A stretch of DNA of 64,000 nucleotides, from contig NZ_NFZQ01000002.1 in the NCBI RefSeq assembly GCF_002165135.1, positions 416,345 through 480,344 on the forward strand, given 5' to 3'. Under the pieces are notes generated by a model that did not search any database, had not been told where the DNA came from, and was given only the letters and a program-made list of their open reading frames with translations. This document shows, one piece after another, positions 11,401 to 18,985 of the stretch; the first letter of the stretch is position 1; each line of letters begins with the position of its first letter. This DNA is from Pseudomonas sp. SID14000. Lineage in GTDB: Bacteria > Pseudomonadota > Gammaproteobacteria > Pseudomonadales > Pseudomonadaceae. Both the position numbers and the translations under genes were made by a program.

Positions 11401-14400
11401 CGTGCATGCGATCTTCCACTCCGAGCACAATCGGTTGGTGGCCCAGACCAAGGACACCGTACTCGATTCGGGCGACCTGGCCTTCATCAACGAGTGGCTG
11501 CTCAACCCGCTGACCGCGCTGCCGGCCAGCCAGGCCGAGATCGACGCGCTGGTGTGGAATGGCGAGCGTTTGTTCCAGGCGGCCAAGTTCGGTACCGAGA
11601 TGCAGTACCAGCATTTGGTGTTCGAGGAGTTCGCCCGCACCGTGCAACCGCGGGTCGACCTGTTCTTCGCCCCGACCCAGGTGTATGACGTCGACCTCGA
11701 TGCGTCGATCGTGGCCGAGTTCGCCCACACCGTGTACCGCTTCGGCCACTCGATGCTGACCGAGACCGTCGACCGCTTCAACGTCGACTTCACCGTCATC
11801 GGCGACCCGAACAGTGCCAACCCCGACCAGCAACTGGGCCTGATCGCGGCGTTCCTCAACCCGCTGGCGTATGCCGCCAGTGGCGTTACCCCCGAGGATG
11901 CCACCAGCGCCATCGTGCGCGGGGTCACCCGCCAGGCCGGTAACGAAATCGACGAGTTCGTCACCGAGGCGCTGCGCAACAACCTGCTCGGCCTGCCGCT
12001 GGACCTGCCGGCGATCAACATCGCCCGTGGCCGCGATGTCGGTATCCCCTCGCTGAACGCCGTGCGCCGCGACATCTACGCGCAAACCGGCGACACCCAG
12101 CTCAAGCCGTACACCAGCTGGGTCGACCTGGTGCAGCACCTGAAGCATCCGGAGTCGCTGATCAACTTCATCGCCGCCTACGGCACCCACAGCACCATCA
12201 CCGGAGCCGTCACGTTACTGGAAAAACGCGCAGCGGCCATGGCCTTGGTGTTCGGCGGTGACGGTGCGCCAGCCGATCGCCTGGACTTCCTCAACAGCAC
12301 CGGCGCCTACGCCAACGTCACCCTGCCTGGCAAGGATGGCGTGCTTGGCACCGCCGATGACCTGAGGGCGGTAACCGTGACCGGGGTCGATGCCATCGAC
12401 CTGTGGATCGGCGGCCTGGCCGAAGCGAAAACCCCGTTCGGCGGGATGCTCGGCAGCACCTTCAACTTCGTGTTCGAGAACCAGATGGAGAAATTGCAGG
12501 ACGGCGACCGCTTCTACTACCTGGAGCGCACCGCCGGCCTGTCGATGAACGCCGAGCTGGAAAGCAACTCGTTCGCCAAGCTGATCATGGCCAACACCTC
12601 GGCCACCCACCTCCCTGGCCTGGTGTTCTCTGACGTAGGCTTCTACCTGGAAGTGGACCAGAGCAAGCAGTTCAACGAAGGCCTTGGCAGTGCCGACCCC
12701 CTGGGCGAAAACGGCGAGCAGGTGGTGTTCCGCGACAGCCCGCTGACAGCAGGCCCGGACACCAACTACATCCGCTATTCCGGTGACCAGCACATCGTGC
12801 TGGGTGGCACCGACGGTGACGACATCCTGGTCTCCAGCGAGGGTGACGACACGGTCTGGGGCGATGGTGGCAACGACCGCATCGAAGGTGGCGATGGCAA
12901 CGACCAGCTGCGTGGTGGTGCCGGCGACGACATCATCAGCGACATGGGTGGTGACGACAACATCCAGGGCGGCGACGGCAACGATGTGCTGCACGGCGGT
13001 AATGGCGTCAACCTGATCATCGGCGGTTTCGGCAACGACTTCATCGTTACCGGTGAGGACGCTTCCGAAGCCATCGGCGGCCAGGGCAACGACTTCATCC
13101 TGGGCAGCAAGGCCAACGAGCAGGACATGGGTAACGAAGGCGACGACTGGATCGAGAAGGGCACCTCGGACGGTGCGCCTGGCGACAACTTCGACCCGCT
13201 CGGCAACGACCCGGTCATCGGCAACGACGTGTTCATCGGCGGTAACGAGAACGACAAGTTCAACGGTGAAGGCGGCGACGACATCATGGTCGGCAGCCTT
13301 GGTTTCGGTGACCGCTACATTGGTGGCTCCGGCTACGACTGGGCGACCTTCAAGGGCCTGGCCCAGGGCGTCACCATCGACTTCAGTGACCGCTTCTTCG
13401 ATGTGCCGCCGGTACCGGGGTCGGGCGCGTCCGCGCTGGTGCGTTTCGACATCATGGAAGGCCTGTCCGGTTCTGCCCATGGTGACTTCCTGCGCGGTGA
13501 CAGCGAAACCGCTGCGACCTTGCCGACCAACGGCGCCAACGGCAGCGTGTTGACCAACATCAGCCTGATCGACGGCCTGGCCGGCCTGCTGGCTGCCGGG
13601 GCGACGTTCTACGATGGTGGCAATATCATCCTCGGCGGCAGTGGTAGCGACCTGATTGAAGGCCGGGGCGGCGACGACATCCTCGACGGTGACAAGTGGC
13701 TGAACGTGCGCATCAGCGTGCGCGCCAACAGCGACGGCACCGGCCCGGAAATCGCCAGCTACGACAGCATGGAGCCAATGGTGCCGCTGATGCTCAATGG
13801 CACCTACAACCCGGGCCAGCTGGTGATCGTCCGTGAAATCCTCAACGGCACCGACAGCTACGACACGGCGGTGTTCTCGGGGGTGTCCACCGACTACAGC
13901 GTGGTGGTCGACGGCAACTCGGTGATCGTCACCGACCTGGTCGACGGGCGCGATGGTGTCGACCGTCTGACCGGTATCGAGCGCCTGCAGTTCTCCGACA
14001 GCTCGCAGGCCTCCGGCGTGGGCACTGCCGTCAACGCCGGCCCAACGGGCCACCTGGCGATCCTCGATGCTGCCACCGGTCTGCGTAACGACACATCGGT
14101 CAGTGGCCAACTGCTGCGGGTGAGCAACCTGGCGGTGCACGATGCCGACAACGTCAGCGCCACCAACGCAAGCGGCGCCATCAACGGCCCTGTGGCTTAC
14201 TACTGGCAAGTAGAGACCCTGCCAGGCTCGGGGGTGTACGAAGACATCACCTTCGTCGCCGCCGGTGAGGTTTCGCGGGCGACCGGCACCACCTACCGGG
14301 TCACGGATGATGTGGCGGGGCTGAACATCCGCGTACGGGCGGTGTACCAGGATGCCAAGGGTACGCTGGAAATCGTCGATTCGTCGCCAAACAGCGCGCC

Positions 14401-17200
14401 GAGCGCCGGGCCGACCGTGACCGGGCTGCTGGTGCAGAACCAGACCCTCACCGCCAACACGGCAACCATCGTCGATGCCGACGGCCTGAGCAACCCGCAG
14501 TTCACCTTCCAGTGGCAGTCCAACCGGGGGCTCGGCTGGGTCAATATTGCCGGTGCCATCAGCAGCACCTTTGTCCTGACCCAGGAGCAAGTGGGGCAGA
14601 ACATGCGGGTACTGGTCAGCTATGTGGATGACTTCGGCGTGCAGGAAAGCATCGCCTCCGACATCCTCGACCCGGTGGCCAACGTCAACGATGCGCCTAC
14701 CGGTGCCGTGTTGATCAGTGACACTACGCCAGACCAGGGGCAGACACTGACGGCACTTACCGGCGGTATTGCCGATCTGGACGGGCTGGGTGCGTTCAGC
14801 TTCCAGTGGCAGCAAGGTAGCGGTACGACGTTTACCGACATTGCCGGTGCAACTGCCGCTACCTTCACCCCAGGTCCGTCGCAAGGGCACTTCCAACTGC
14901 GCGTGCTGGTGCGTTACACCGATGGCTTCGGCGCCCTGGAAACGGTGACCTCTGCACCGACGGCGGAGGTGCCTGCGGTGCCAGGCGTGACGCTGGTCGG
15001 TACAACCGCAGCAGATACTCTGACCGGCACCGTGGGTGACGATGTGCTGCTTGGTCTGGCCGGTAACGACACGCTCATTGGCCTGACCGGGTTCGATCAG
15101 TTGTTCGGTGGTGATGGCGACGACACGCTCGATGGCGGTGAGGGCAACGATACCCTCGACGGCGGTGCGGGCAACGACGTGCTCAATGGTGGGTTGGGTG
15201 CAGATGCGATGGCGGGCGGTGCCGGCAACGACACCTTTGTCGTCGACAACGTGGGTGACACTATCAGCGAGGCGGCTGGCGGGGGCTCTGACCAGGTGCA
15301 GACCAACCTGGCAAGCTACACCCTGGGCGCTAACCTGGAGAGCCTGAGCTTTACTGGCACCGGCAACTTCATCGGAGTGGGTAATCCCCTGGCCAATACC
15401 ATCGTCGGTGGTGCCGGAAACGACTTCCTCAACGGTGGTGCAGGTATCGACCAGCTGGTGGGTGGTGCCGGTAACGACAGTTATGTAGTCGACAATGCCG
15501 CCGATGTGCCTGTGGAGCAGGCAGGCGCCGGTACTGACCTGGTGCGGACGACGCTGACCAACTGGACGCTGGGCAACAACCTGGAGAACCTGAGGTACTT
15601 TGGCGTCGCCAACTTCACCGGTACCGGTAATGCCCTGGACAACGTCATCACCGGCGGTTCAGGTAATGACATCCTCACCGGCAACGCCGGTAACGACACA
15701 CTCGACGGTGGGCTCGGCACGGACACCATGATCGGCGGAGCTGGTGATGACACCTTTGTCGTCGACAACGCCGCAGACGTCGTCGTCGAGGTGTTGGGCG
15801 GAGGTTCCGATCTGGTGCGCACCAGCCTGGCGAGCTACACACTCGCGGCTAATCTGGAGAGCCTGAGCTTTACCGGTACTGGCAACTTCACAGGTGTAGG
15901 TAATGGCCTGGACAACACCATCGTCGGCGCCGCCGGAAACGACTTCCTCAACGGCGGCGCGGGTATCGACCTGTTGGTGGGTGGTACCGGCAACGACAGC
16001 TATGTAGTCGATAATGCCGGGGACATAGTCGTGGAACAGGCGGGGGCTGGTACTGACCTGGTGCGCACGACGCTGACCAGCTGGACGCTGGGCAATAACC
16101 TGGAGAACCTGACCTACTTCGGTGCCGCAAACTTCACCGGTACCGGTAACGGCCTGAACAACGTCATTACCAGTGGCTCGGGCAATGATGTCCTAAACGG
16201 TGGGGCAGGTGCAGATACGATGACGGGTGGTGCCGGTAACGACACCTATGTCGTCGACAACGTGGGTGACACCGTCACCGAGGCGGCTGGCGGCGGCACG
16301 GACCAGGTGCAGACCAGCCTGGCAAGCTACACGTTGGGCGCTAACCTGGAGAATCTGAGCTTTACCGGCATCGGTAACTTCATCGGTGTGGGTAATGCCC
16401 TGGCCAATACCATCGTCGGTGGTGCCGGAAACGACTTCCTTAATGGTGGTGCGGGTATCGACCAATTGGTGGGTGGCGCCGGCAACGACAGCTATGTGGT
16501 CGACAATGCCGGGGATGTGCTCGTGGAACAGGCCGGCGGTGGTACCGACCTGGTGCGCACCACGCTGACCAGCTGGACGCTGGGCAGCAACCTGGAGAAC
16601 CTGAGGTACTTTGGCGTCGCCAACTTCACCGGTACCGGTAATGCCTTGGACAACGTCATCACCGGTGGCTCAGGTAATGACACCCTCACCGGTAGTGCGG
16701 GTAACGACCAACTGCTGGGTGGCATTGGCAACGATACCCTGGACGCAGGTGACGACAACGACAGTCTCGACGGTGGTCTCGGTGACGATATCCTGAACGG
16801 TGGGGCGGGTAGCGACACGCTGTTCGGCGATGATGGCAACGACATCCTGTCGGGTGGTAGCGGCAATGACTTCCTCAACGGTGCGGTTGGCGATGATACG
16901 GTCAACGGCGGCGCGGGCGATGACACGATGATGGCCACTGATGGCAACGATGTCTTCCAGTTCGCCGCGGGCTTCGGCAATGACCTGATCATCAACTTCG
17001 ATAGCGATGCGACGGGTGGGCAGGACCTGCTGGATATCACTGCCTTCAACATCACCGCGGCCACCTTTGCCGCCAACGTTACCATCGCCGATGACGGCGC
17101 GGATACGTTGGTCAGCATCGGTGCTACCGACTCCATCCGCCTGGTGGGAGTGGCGGACGCAACCACAGTGACTGCAGCGGACTTCAACCTGTCGGTTTGA
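5498..17200 (+). CDS. pepA: Giant secreted haem peroxidase with RTX repeats (PepA-like, two animal-peroxidase domains)
   Basis: A 3900-residue secreted protein. The start at 5498 was chosen because GAGGGC lies 8 bp upstream and the peroxidase homology begins there; the frame stays open to 5285. Order: peroxidase domain 1 (about 1-890), RTX block, Ig-like segment, peroxidase domain 2 (about 1495-2415), RTX block, further Ig-like segments (about 2840-3165), a large RTX array and a C-terminal type I secretion signal ending in FNLSV. Both domains keep the haem-pocket residues of mammalian peroxidases: distal GQFFDH (H161, H1699), catalytic Arg (R426, R1959; GDGRVNEN), proximal RFGH (H550, H2084) and the Asn of LNIARGRD or INIARGRD. 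Asn replaces the Met that forms the sulfonium haem link in myeloperoxidase. Ten inserts match the PERCAL calcium motif GxDGxx[GN][TN]xDD, five per domain. The known relative is PepA of P. putida KT2440. No export leader; the divergent exporter should secrete it. Confidence 0.93.
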   Translation: MADFSKSDLEFILQQIFIAEAHADGASLIDLLPNSQVPFGLRTVDGSYNNLVTGQSEFGAADNSFLRLLSPSFSGDYASSGTVIDSQPRTISNLIVDQTANNPAAVEANGGAAPVISPGIDGVFGTADDKEVFFIPNVSPDVGLTAGFNAWMTFFGQFFDHGLDLVTKSSTDFVFIPLQPDDPLFVEGSPTNFMVLSRAVRTAGADGVVGTADDGQTNTTSPFVDQSQTYSSHPSHQVFLREYTLNAAGDPVTTGRLITNRDLGADGRFGTADDGNGESGGMATWAVVKAQARDLLGINLTDADVHSVPLLATDPYGNFLRGPNGMPQVVMRVNNGADGIAGTADDVTTLVEGNRDAPISLANAVSTGHGFLDDIAHNAAPVIVNGVLQADADTAVGNAQPVGPGGNNLTYDNELLDAHYIAGDGRVNENIGLTAVHHVFHSEHNRLVQQTKDTLLAAGDLAFLNQWLIDDVAAIPTTPAEIAALVWDGERLFQAAKFGTEMQYQHLVFEEFARTIQPQIDEFLAPNGYDTSIDPAILAEFAHVVYRFGHSMLTETVDRFDPAFNPVSGDPTNPDQQLGLIAAFLNPLAFAGSGATADEAAGAIIRGVTRQLGNEIDEFVTEALRNNLLGLPLDLPALNIARGRDTGIPTLNEARRDFYAMTGDSQLKPYISWADLADHLKHPASLINFIAAYGTHATITGADTEAAKRAAAVALVLGGDGAPADRLDFLNGTGAYANVTLVGADGIAGTADDITGVTVTGVDDIDFWVGGLAEQKMPFGGMLGSTFNFVFETQLEALQNGDRFYYLARTAGMNFGTELENNSFAKLIMRNSDVTHLSNTVFLTPTFTLEVDQANQFTGLGADGRADPTGGIMINGVEVVPLVIRDNPDTVGPDSNYLHYTGEDHVVLGGTAADDIIVAGEGDDTVYGDGGNDTLEGGAGNDAVLGGAGDDIITDSFGDNRLEGNDGNDVIVVGSMLVGGNLILGGNGQDFIITTEDISTTFGGQGDDFILGAKTNLPPTGNEGDDWIERGTQDGAPGDNFAPLLGDEVIGNDIFVGGGGFDEMIGEGGDDIFVGSDAQDKMDGMSGFDWIINKNDQVGVTVDLTLAALAQPHGNAPPQNTGVFQPVGASPASILDRFAEVEGVSGSNFADVLKGDNVDAVTILNHGGATGSALTNVALIRGLQQFLADAGLPTTGFATGNIMLGGNGSDLIEGRGGDDLIDGDKWLNVRIAVYAPEDVNHTGPEIASFDSMVDMIPFMLDRTYSPGQLKAVREILPGTSTGGAAFDTAVFSGLQNEYVVTQNTRGTADTSDDVWTVTDTVDGRDGVDTLLHIERLQFSDGQRVLVEGLNAQPTGSPAITDGNGGAITVGDVLTVNVAGVLDADNISAGNPLGTLADRSVSYYWQFEATPGSGVFEDIILLPAGDLAFQSADGTTFKVSPDLAGLALRVKAIYQDAHGTTEVLFSQPTAVVQPGAPVVPTPATPVVDATAGGPGLNMVRSDLNFILDQIRIAEADANGADILSLLPNIRSALGLRTVDGSNNNLMNLNGINNTEFGAADNVFPRVTDPVFNPAEGAPAGFFGPGSPAIPGSSYEQTSGPVFDSQPRTISNLIVDQTSNNPAAYATAYDPGVDGVLNFGAVGNDDVLKDGVRIVASPGLDGQFGTADDHDVYLFENTAADAGLSAPFNAWMTFFGQFFDHGLDLVTKGGSGTIYIPLQPDDPLYVEGGFTNFMVVTRATNLPGPDGILGNADDIHEHTNTTTPFVDQNQTYSSHPSHQVFLRSYLMTDAGPVATGRLITNRDLGADGKYGTADDTEIGGMATWKVVKAQARDLLGINLTDADVDNVPLLATDAYGNFIKGPNGFPMVVMKGADGIAGTADDEQIEGNPLAPIDLTNAVRTGHQFLADIAHNAVPVFSNGVLVPDADTDAGNAVPVNPQTGANLAYDNELLDAHYIAGDGRVNENIGLTAVHAIFHSEHNRLVAQTKDTVLDSGDLAFINEWLLNPLTALPASQAEIDALVWNGERLFQAAKFGTEMQYQHLVFEEFARTVQPRVDLFFAPTQVYDVDLDASIVAEFAHTVYRFGHSMLTETVDRFNVDFTVIGDPNSANPDQQLGLIAAFLNPLAYAASGVTPEDATSAIVRGVTRQAGNEIDEFVTEALRNNLLGLPLDLPAINIARGRDVGIPSLNAVRRDIYAQTGDTQLKPYTSWVDLVQHLKHPESLINFIAAYGTHSTITGAVTLLEKRAAAMALVFGGDGAPADRLDFLNSTGAYANVTLPGKDGVLGTADDLRAVTVTGVDAIDLWIGGLAEAKTPFGGMLGSTFNFVFENQMEKLQDGDRFYYLERTAGLSMNAELESNSFAKLIMANTSATHLPGLVFSDVGFYLEVDQSKQFNEGLGSADPLGENGEQVVFRDSPLTAGPDTNYIRYSGDQHIVLGGTDGDDILVSSEGDDTVWGDGGNDRIEGGDGNDQLRGGAGDDIISDMGGDDNIQGGDGNDVLHGGNGVNLIIGGFGNDFIVTGEDASEAIGGQGNDFILGSKANEQDMGNEGDDWIEKGTSDGAPGDNFDPLGNDPVIGNDVFIGGNENDKFNGEGGDDIMVGSLGFGDRYIGGSGYDWATFKGLAQGVTIDFSDRFFDVPPVPGSGASALVRFDIMEGLSGSAHGDFLRGDSETAATLPTNGANGSVLTNISLIDGLAGLLAAGATFYDGGNIILGGSGSDLIEGRGGDDILDGDKWLNVRISVRANSDGTGPEIASYDSMEPMVPLMLNGTYNPGQLVIVREILNGTDSYDTAVFSGVSTDYSVVVDGNSVIVTDLVDGRDGVDRLTGIERLQFSDSSQASGVGTAVNAGPTGHLAILDAATGLRNDTSVSGQLLRVSNLAVHDADNVSATNASGAINGPVAYYWQVETLPGSGVYEDITFVAAGEVSRATGTTYRVTDDVAGLNIRVRAVYQDAKGTLEIVDSSPNSAPSAGPTVTGLLVQNQTLTANTATIVDADGLSNPQFTFQWQSNRGLGWVNIAGAISSTFVLTQEQVGQNMRVLVSYVDDFGVQESIASDILDPVANVNDAPTGAVLISDTTPDQGQTLTALTGGIADLDGLGAFSFQWQQGSGTTFTDIAGATAATFTPGPSQGHFQLRVLVRYTDGFGALETVTSAPTAEVPAVPGVTLVGTTAADTLTGTVGDDVLLGLAGNDTLIGLTGFDQLFGGDGDDTLDGGEGNDTLDGGAGNDVLNGGLGADAMAGGAGNDTFVVDNVGDTISEAAGGGSDQVQTNLASYTLGANLESLSFTGTGNFIGVGNPLANTIVGGAGNDFLNGGAGIDQLVGGAGNDSYVVDNAADVPVEQAGAGTDLVRTTLTNWTLGNNLENLRYFGVANFTGTGNALDNVITGGSGNDILTGNAGNDTLDGGLGTDTMIGGAGDDTFVVDNAADVVVEVLGGGSDLVRTSLASYTLAANLESLSFTGTGNFTGVGNGLDNTIVGAAGNDFLNGGAGIDLLVGGTGNDSYVVDNAGDIVVEQAGAGTDLVRTTLTSWTLGNNLENLTYFGAANFTGTGNGLNNVITSGSGNDVLNGGAGADTMTGGAGNDTYVVDNVGDTVTEAAGGGTDQVQTSLASYTLGANLENLSFTGIGNFIGVGNALANTIVGGAGNDFLNGGAGIDQLVGGAGNDSYVVDNAGDVLVEQAGGGTDLVRTTLTSWTLGSNLENLRYFGVANFTGTGNALDNVITGGSGNDTLTGSAGNDQLLGGIGNDTLDAGDDNDSLDGGLGDDILNGGAGSDTLFGDDGNDILSGGSGNDFLNGAVGDDTVNGGAGDDTMMATDGNDVFQFAAGFGNDLIINFDSDATGGQDLLDITAFNITAATFAANVTIADDGADTLVSIGATDSIRLVGVADATTVTAADFNLSV
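15220..16720 (+). repeat. Alternating A/B repeat array inside the C-terminal RTX region of pepA
   Basis: Six tandem units of about 82 residues alternate between type A (ND-T-F/Y-VVDN ... NLESLSFTGTGNF) and type B (NDSYVVDN ... NLENLRYFGVANF), giving three AB pairs with a period near 500 bp. Units A1B1 (from about 15226) and A3B3 (from about 16237) are close to identical at DNA level over long stretches. This points to recent duplication or gene conversion and gives substrate for unequal recombination that would change protein length. Confidence 0.8.
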
Positions 17201-17230
17201 GGAACTGAAGGGTAAGTTGTTTGCTTGAAA

Positions 17231-17338
17231 TGCCGGGGCTGCTGCGCAGCCCGTCGCGACACAAGGCCGCTCCTACAGGGGATCACGTATCTTCTGTAGG
17301 AGCGGCCTTGTGTCGCGACGGGCCGCAAAGCGGCCCCA
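17231..17338. repeat. Inverted pair of REP elements
   Basis: Two head-to-head palindromic units of the type GTAGGAGCGGCCTTGTGTCG and its complement, separated by about 13 bp, fill the gap between pepA and the next gene. The arms could form one long hairpin. It may act as a bidirectional transcription stop or mRNA stabiliser; no U-tract is present. Confidence 0.85.
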
Positions 17339-17409
17339 TGTGCAAATCGACAATGGCCCGGAGGCGCGCGTTATACTCCGCGCCCTTTGCCCATGCCCGG
17401 AATCCGCCC

Positions 17410-17895
17410 ATGCGCCAGGTTTTGCTCATCGTCGATGTCCAGTCCACCTTCAGCCCGCCCGAGTGGCTGGTCGATGGCCTGCGCCGGTTGTCGGCCACCA
17501 TCCCCACCATCGCCTCGATCGAGTTGCACGACGAACAGGTCACGCCGTTCGAGCGTCAACTCGGCTGGCACCCGGCGGCCGAAGACGAGAGCCTGGTCGA
17601 AGCTGACCAGGTATTCGTCAAGCATGGTTACGGGCAGAGCGCCGAGGCCATCGAGTACATCCGGCAACTGGGTGTGGAACGGGTGCTGGTGTGTGGGCTA
17701 CAGACTGAAACCTGTGTGCTGGCCGCCGGTTTTGCCCTGTTCGATGCGGGGCTGATGCCCACCTTGGTCACCGACATGACGGTAGGGGCTTCGCTGGACC
17801 GGTCGGGCAAGCTGGGGATCGAGCTTTGGCAGCACCACTTCCGCCAGGTTACCACCTCGGTTGAGGTGCTGGCCGAACTGGCCGCGCAAGGCTAG
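17410..17895 (+). CDS. Isochorismatase-family cysteine hydrolase
   Basis: A 161-residue protein of the isochorismatase-like hydrolase superfamily. The catalytic triad can be assigned: D9 (LIVDVQ), K71 (VFVKHGYG) and the nucleophile C102 (GLQTETCVLAAG). Such enzymes hydrolyse amides such as nicotinamide, carbamoyl compounds or isochorismate; the substrate here is unknown. The ATG at 17410 was chosen over upstream in-frame codons because the family's first strand (MRQVLLIVDVQ) begins there. It stands alone between two REP pairs. Confidence 0.88.
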   Translation: MRQVLLIVDVQSTFSPPEWLVDGLRRLSATIPTIASIELHDEQVTPFERQLGWHPAAEDESLVEADQVFVKHGYGQSAEAIEYIRQLGVERVLVCGLQTETCVLAAGFALFDAGLMPTLVTDMTVGASLDRSGKLGIELWQHHFRQVTTSVEVLAELAAQG

Positions 17896-17950
17896 TTGAT
17901 GTAGTCACCAGGATGAGGCTGACCTTTTCCTTCCAGACCAGCGCGGTCCA

Positions 17951-18046
17951 TGTAGGAGCAGCCTTGTGCTGCGAAGCGGCCGATACAGGCGCAGCAAGTG
18001 TTGTCGTCTGCACCGGCCTTTTCGCAGCGCAAGGCTGCTCCTGCAG
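17951..18046. repeat. Inverted pair of REP elements
   Basis: Units of the subtype GTAGGAGCAGCCTTGTGCTG and its complement face each other across about 40 bp, in the gap between convergent genes (isochorismatase-like hydrolase and pirin). Confidence 0.85.
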
Positions 18047-18066
18047 AGGTCGCCAGAGGTATGGCC

Positions 18067-18765
18067 TCAAGCCACATCCACCAGCACGATCTCGCTGTCC
18101 TCGATGGCGGTCACCCGCAGCACCTCCTCCTGCTCGATCGCCACGCCATCGCGCGCCTTGGCCCGCAGCCCGTTGACCTCCACCAGCCCCTTGGCCGGCA
18201 CCAGGTAGCCCCGGCGTGCGGCATCGAAACGGTACTCGGCAGTTTCACCGGCACGCAGGGTGGCAGCCACCAGCCGCGCATCGGTGCGGATCTGCAGGCT
18301 GTCCTCATCGCCCGCACGGCCGCTGGCCAGGGTCACGAAGCCTTCGCCACGCTCACCTTTAGGGAACGGCCGGCTACCCCACTGCGGTGCTTCACCGGTG
18401 CGCTCCGGCACGATCCAGATCTGGAAAATACGTGTGTCGACATCTTCCAGGTTGTACTCGCTATGCACGATGCCAGTACCGGCGCTCATCACCTGTACGT
18501 CACCGGCTTCGGTACGGCCTTTGTTACCCAGGCTGTCCTGGTGGCTGATCGCGCCTTCACGCACATAGGTGATGATTTCCATGTCGCGGTGTGGGTGCGG
18601 CGGAAAGCCGCTGCCGGCAGCGATCAGGTCGTCGTTCCACACCCGCAGGTTGCCCCAGTGCATGCGCGCCGGATCGTAGTACTCGGCAAACGAGAAATGG
18701 TGGTGGGCGTCGAGCCAGCCGTGGTTGGCGTGGCCGAGGCTTTCGAATGGTCGCAGTTGCAGCAT
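18067..18765 (-). CDS. Pirin-family bicupin protein (YhhW-like quercetinase family)
   Basis: A 232-residue pirin. The N-terminal cupin keeps the four metal ligands expected of the family: H57 and H59 in PPHPHRDMEIITY, H101 and E103 in GIVHSEYN. The C-terminal cupin starts around residue 150. E. coli YhhW and related pirins show quercetin 2,3-dioxygenase activity in vitro; in vivo roles range from redox sensing to unknown. It is divergent from the helicase gene, with about 200 bp of AT-rich DNA between, and nothing links it to a pathway. Confidence 0.93.
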   Translation of the reverse strand: MLQLRPFESLGHANHGWLDAHHHFSFAEYYDPARMHWGNLRVWNDDLIAAGSGFPPHPHRDMEIITYVREGAISHQDSLGNKGRTEAGDVQVMSAGTGIVHSEYNLEDVDTRIFQIWIVPERTGEAPQWGSRPFPKGERGEGFVTLASGRAGDEDSLQIRTDARLVAATLRAGETAEYRFDAARRGYLVPAKGLVEVNGLRAKARDGVAIEQEEVLRVTAIEDSEIVLVDVA

Positions 18766-18985
18766 GGTCGTGCTCCTTTAATCAGTGGAATGAGGCCATG
18801 ATGCGTCAAAAAAGCATCGAAAATAAGCGTAAATATCGGCTTAAAATAATCAGTAAATTTGATTGATGCGGATGGAGTATTTTATCCGTTTCATCGCCTA
18901 ATCCACTGATATGCAAGCATTCGCTGGCGATTTTTTGTCGATGCGGCGAACATGCCCGCTGATTTTGTTTTTCAACGGAGTGACC

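Noticed and set aside
8215..17000. Regularly spaced short repeats suggestive of a CRISPR array
   Set aside because: They are coding RTX glycine-rich nonapeptide repeats in one long frame, without spacers.
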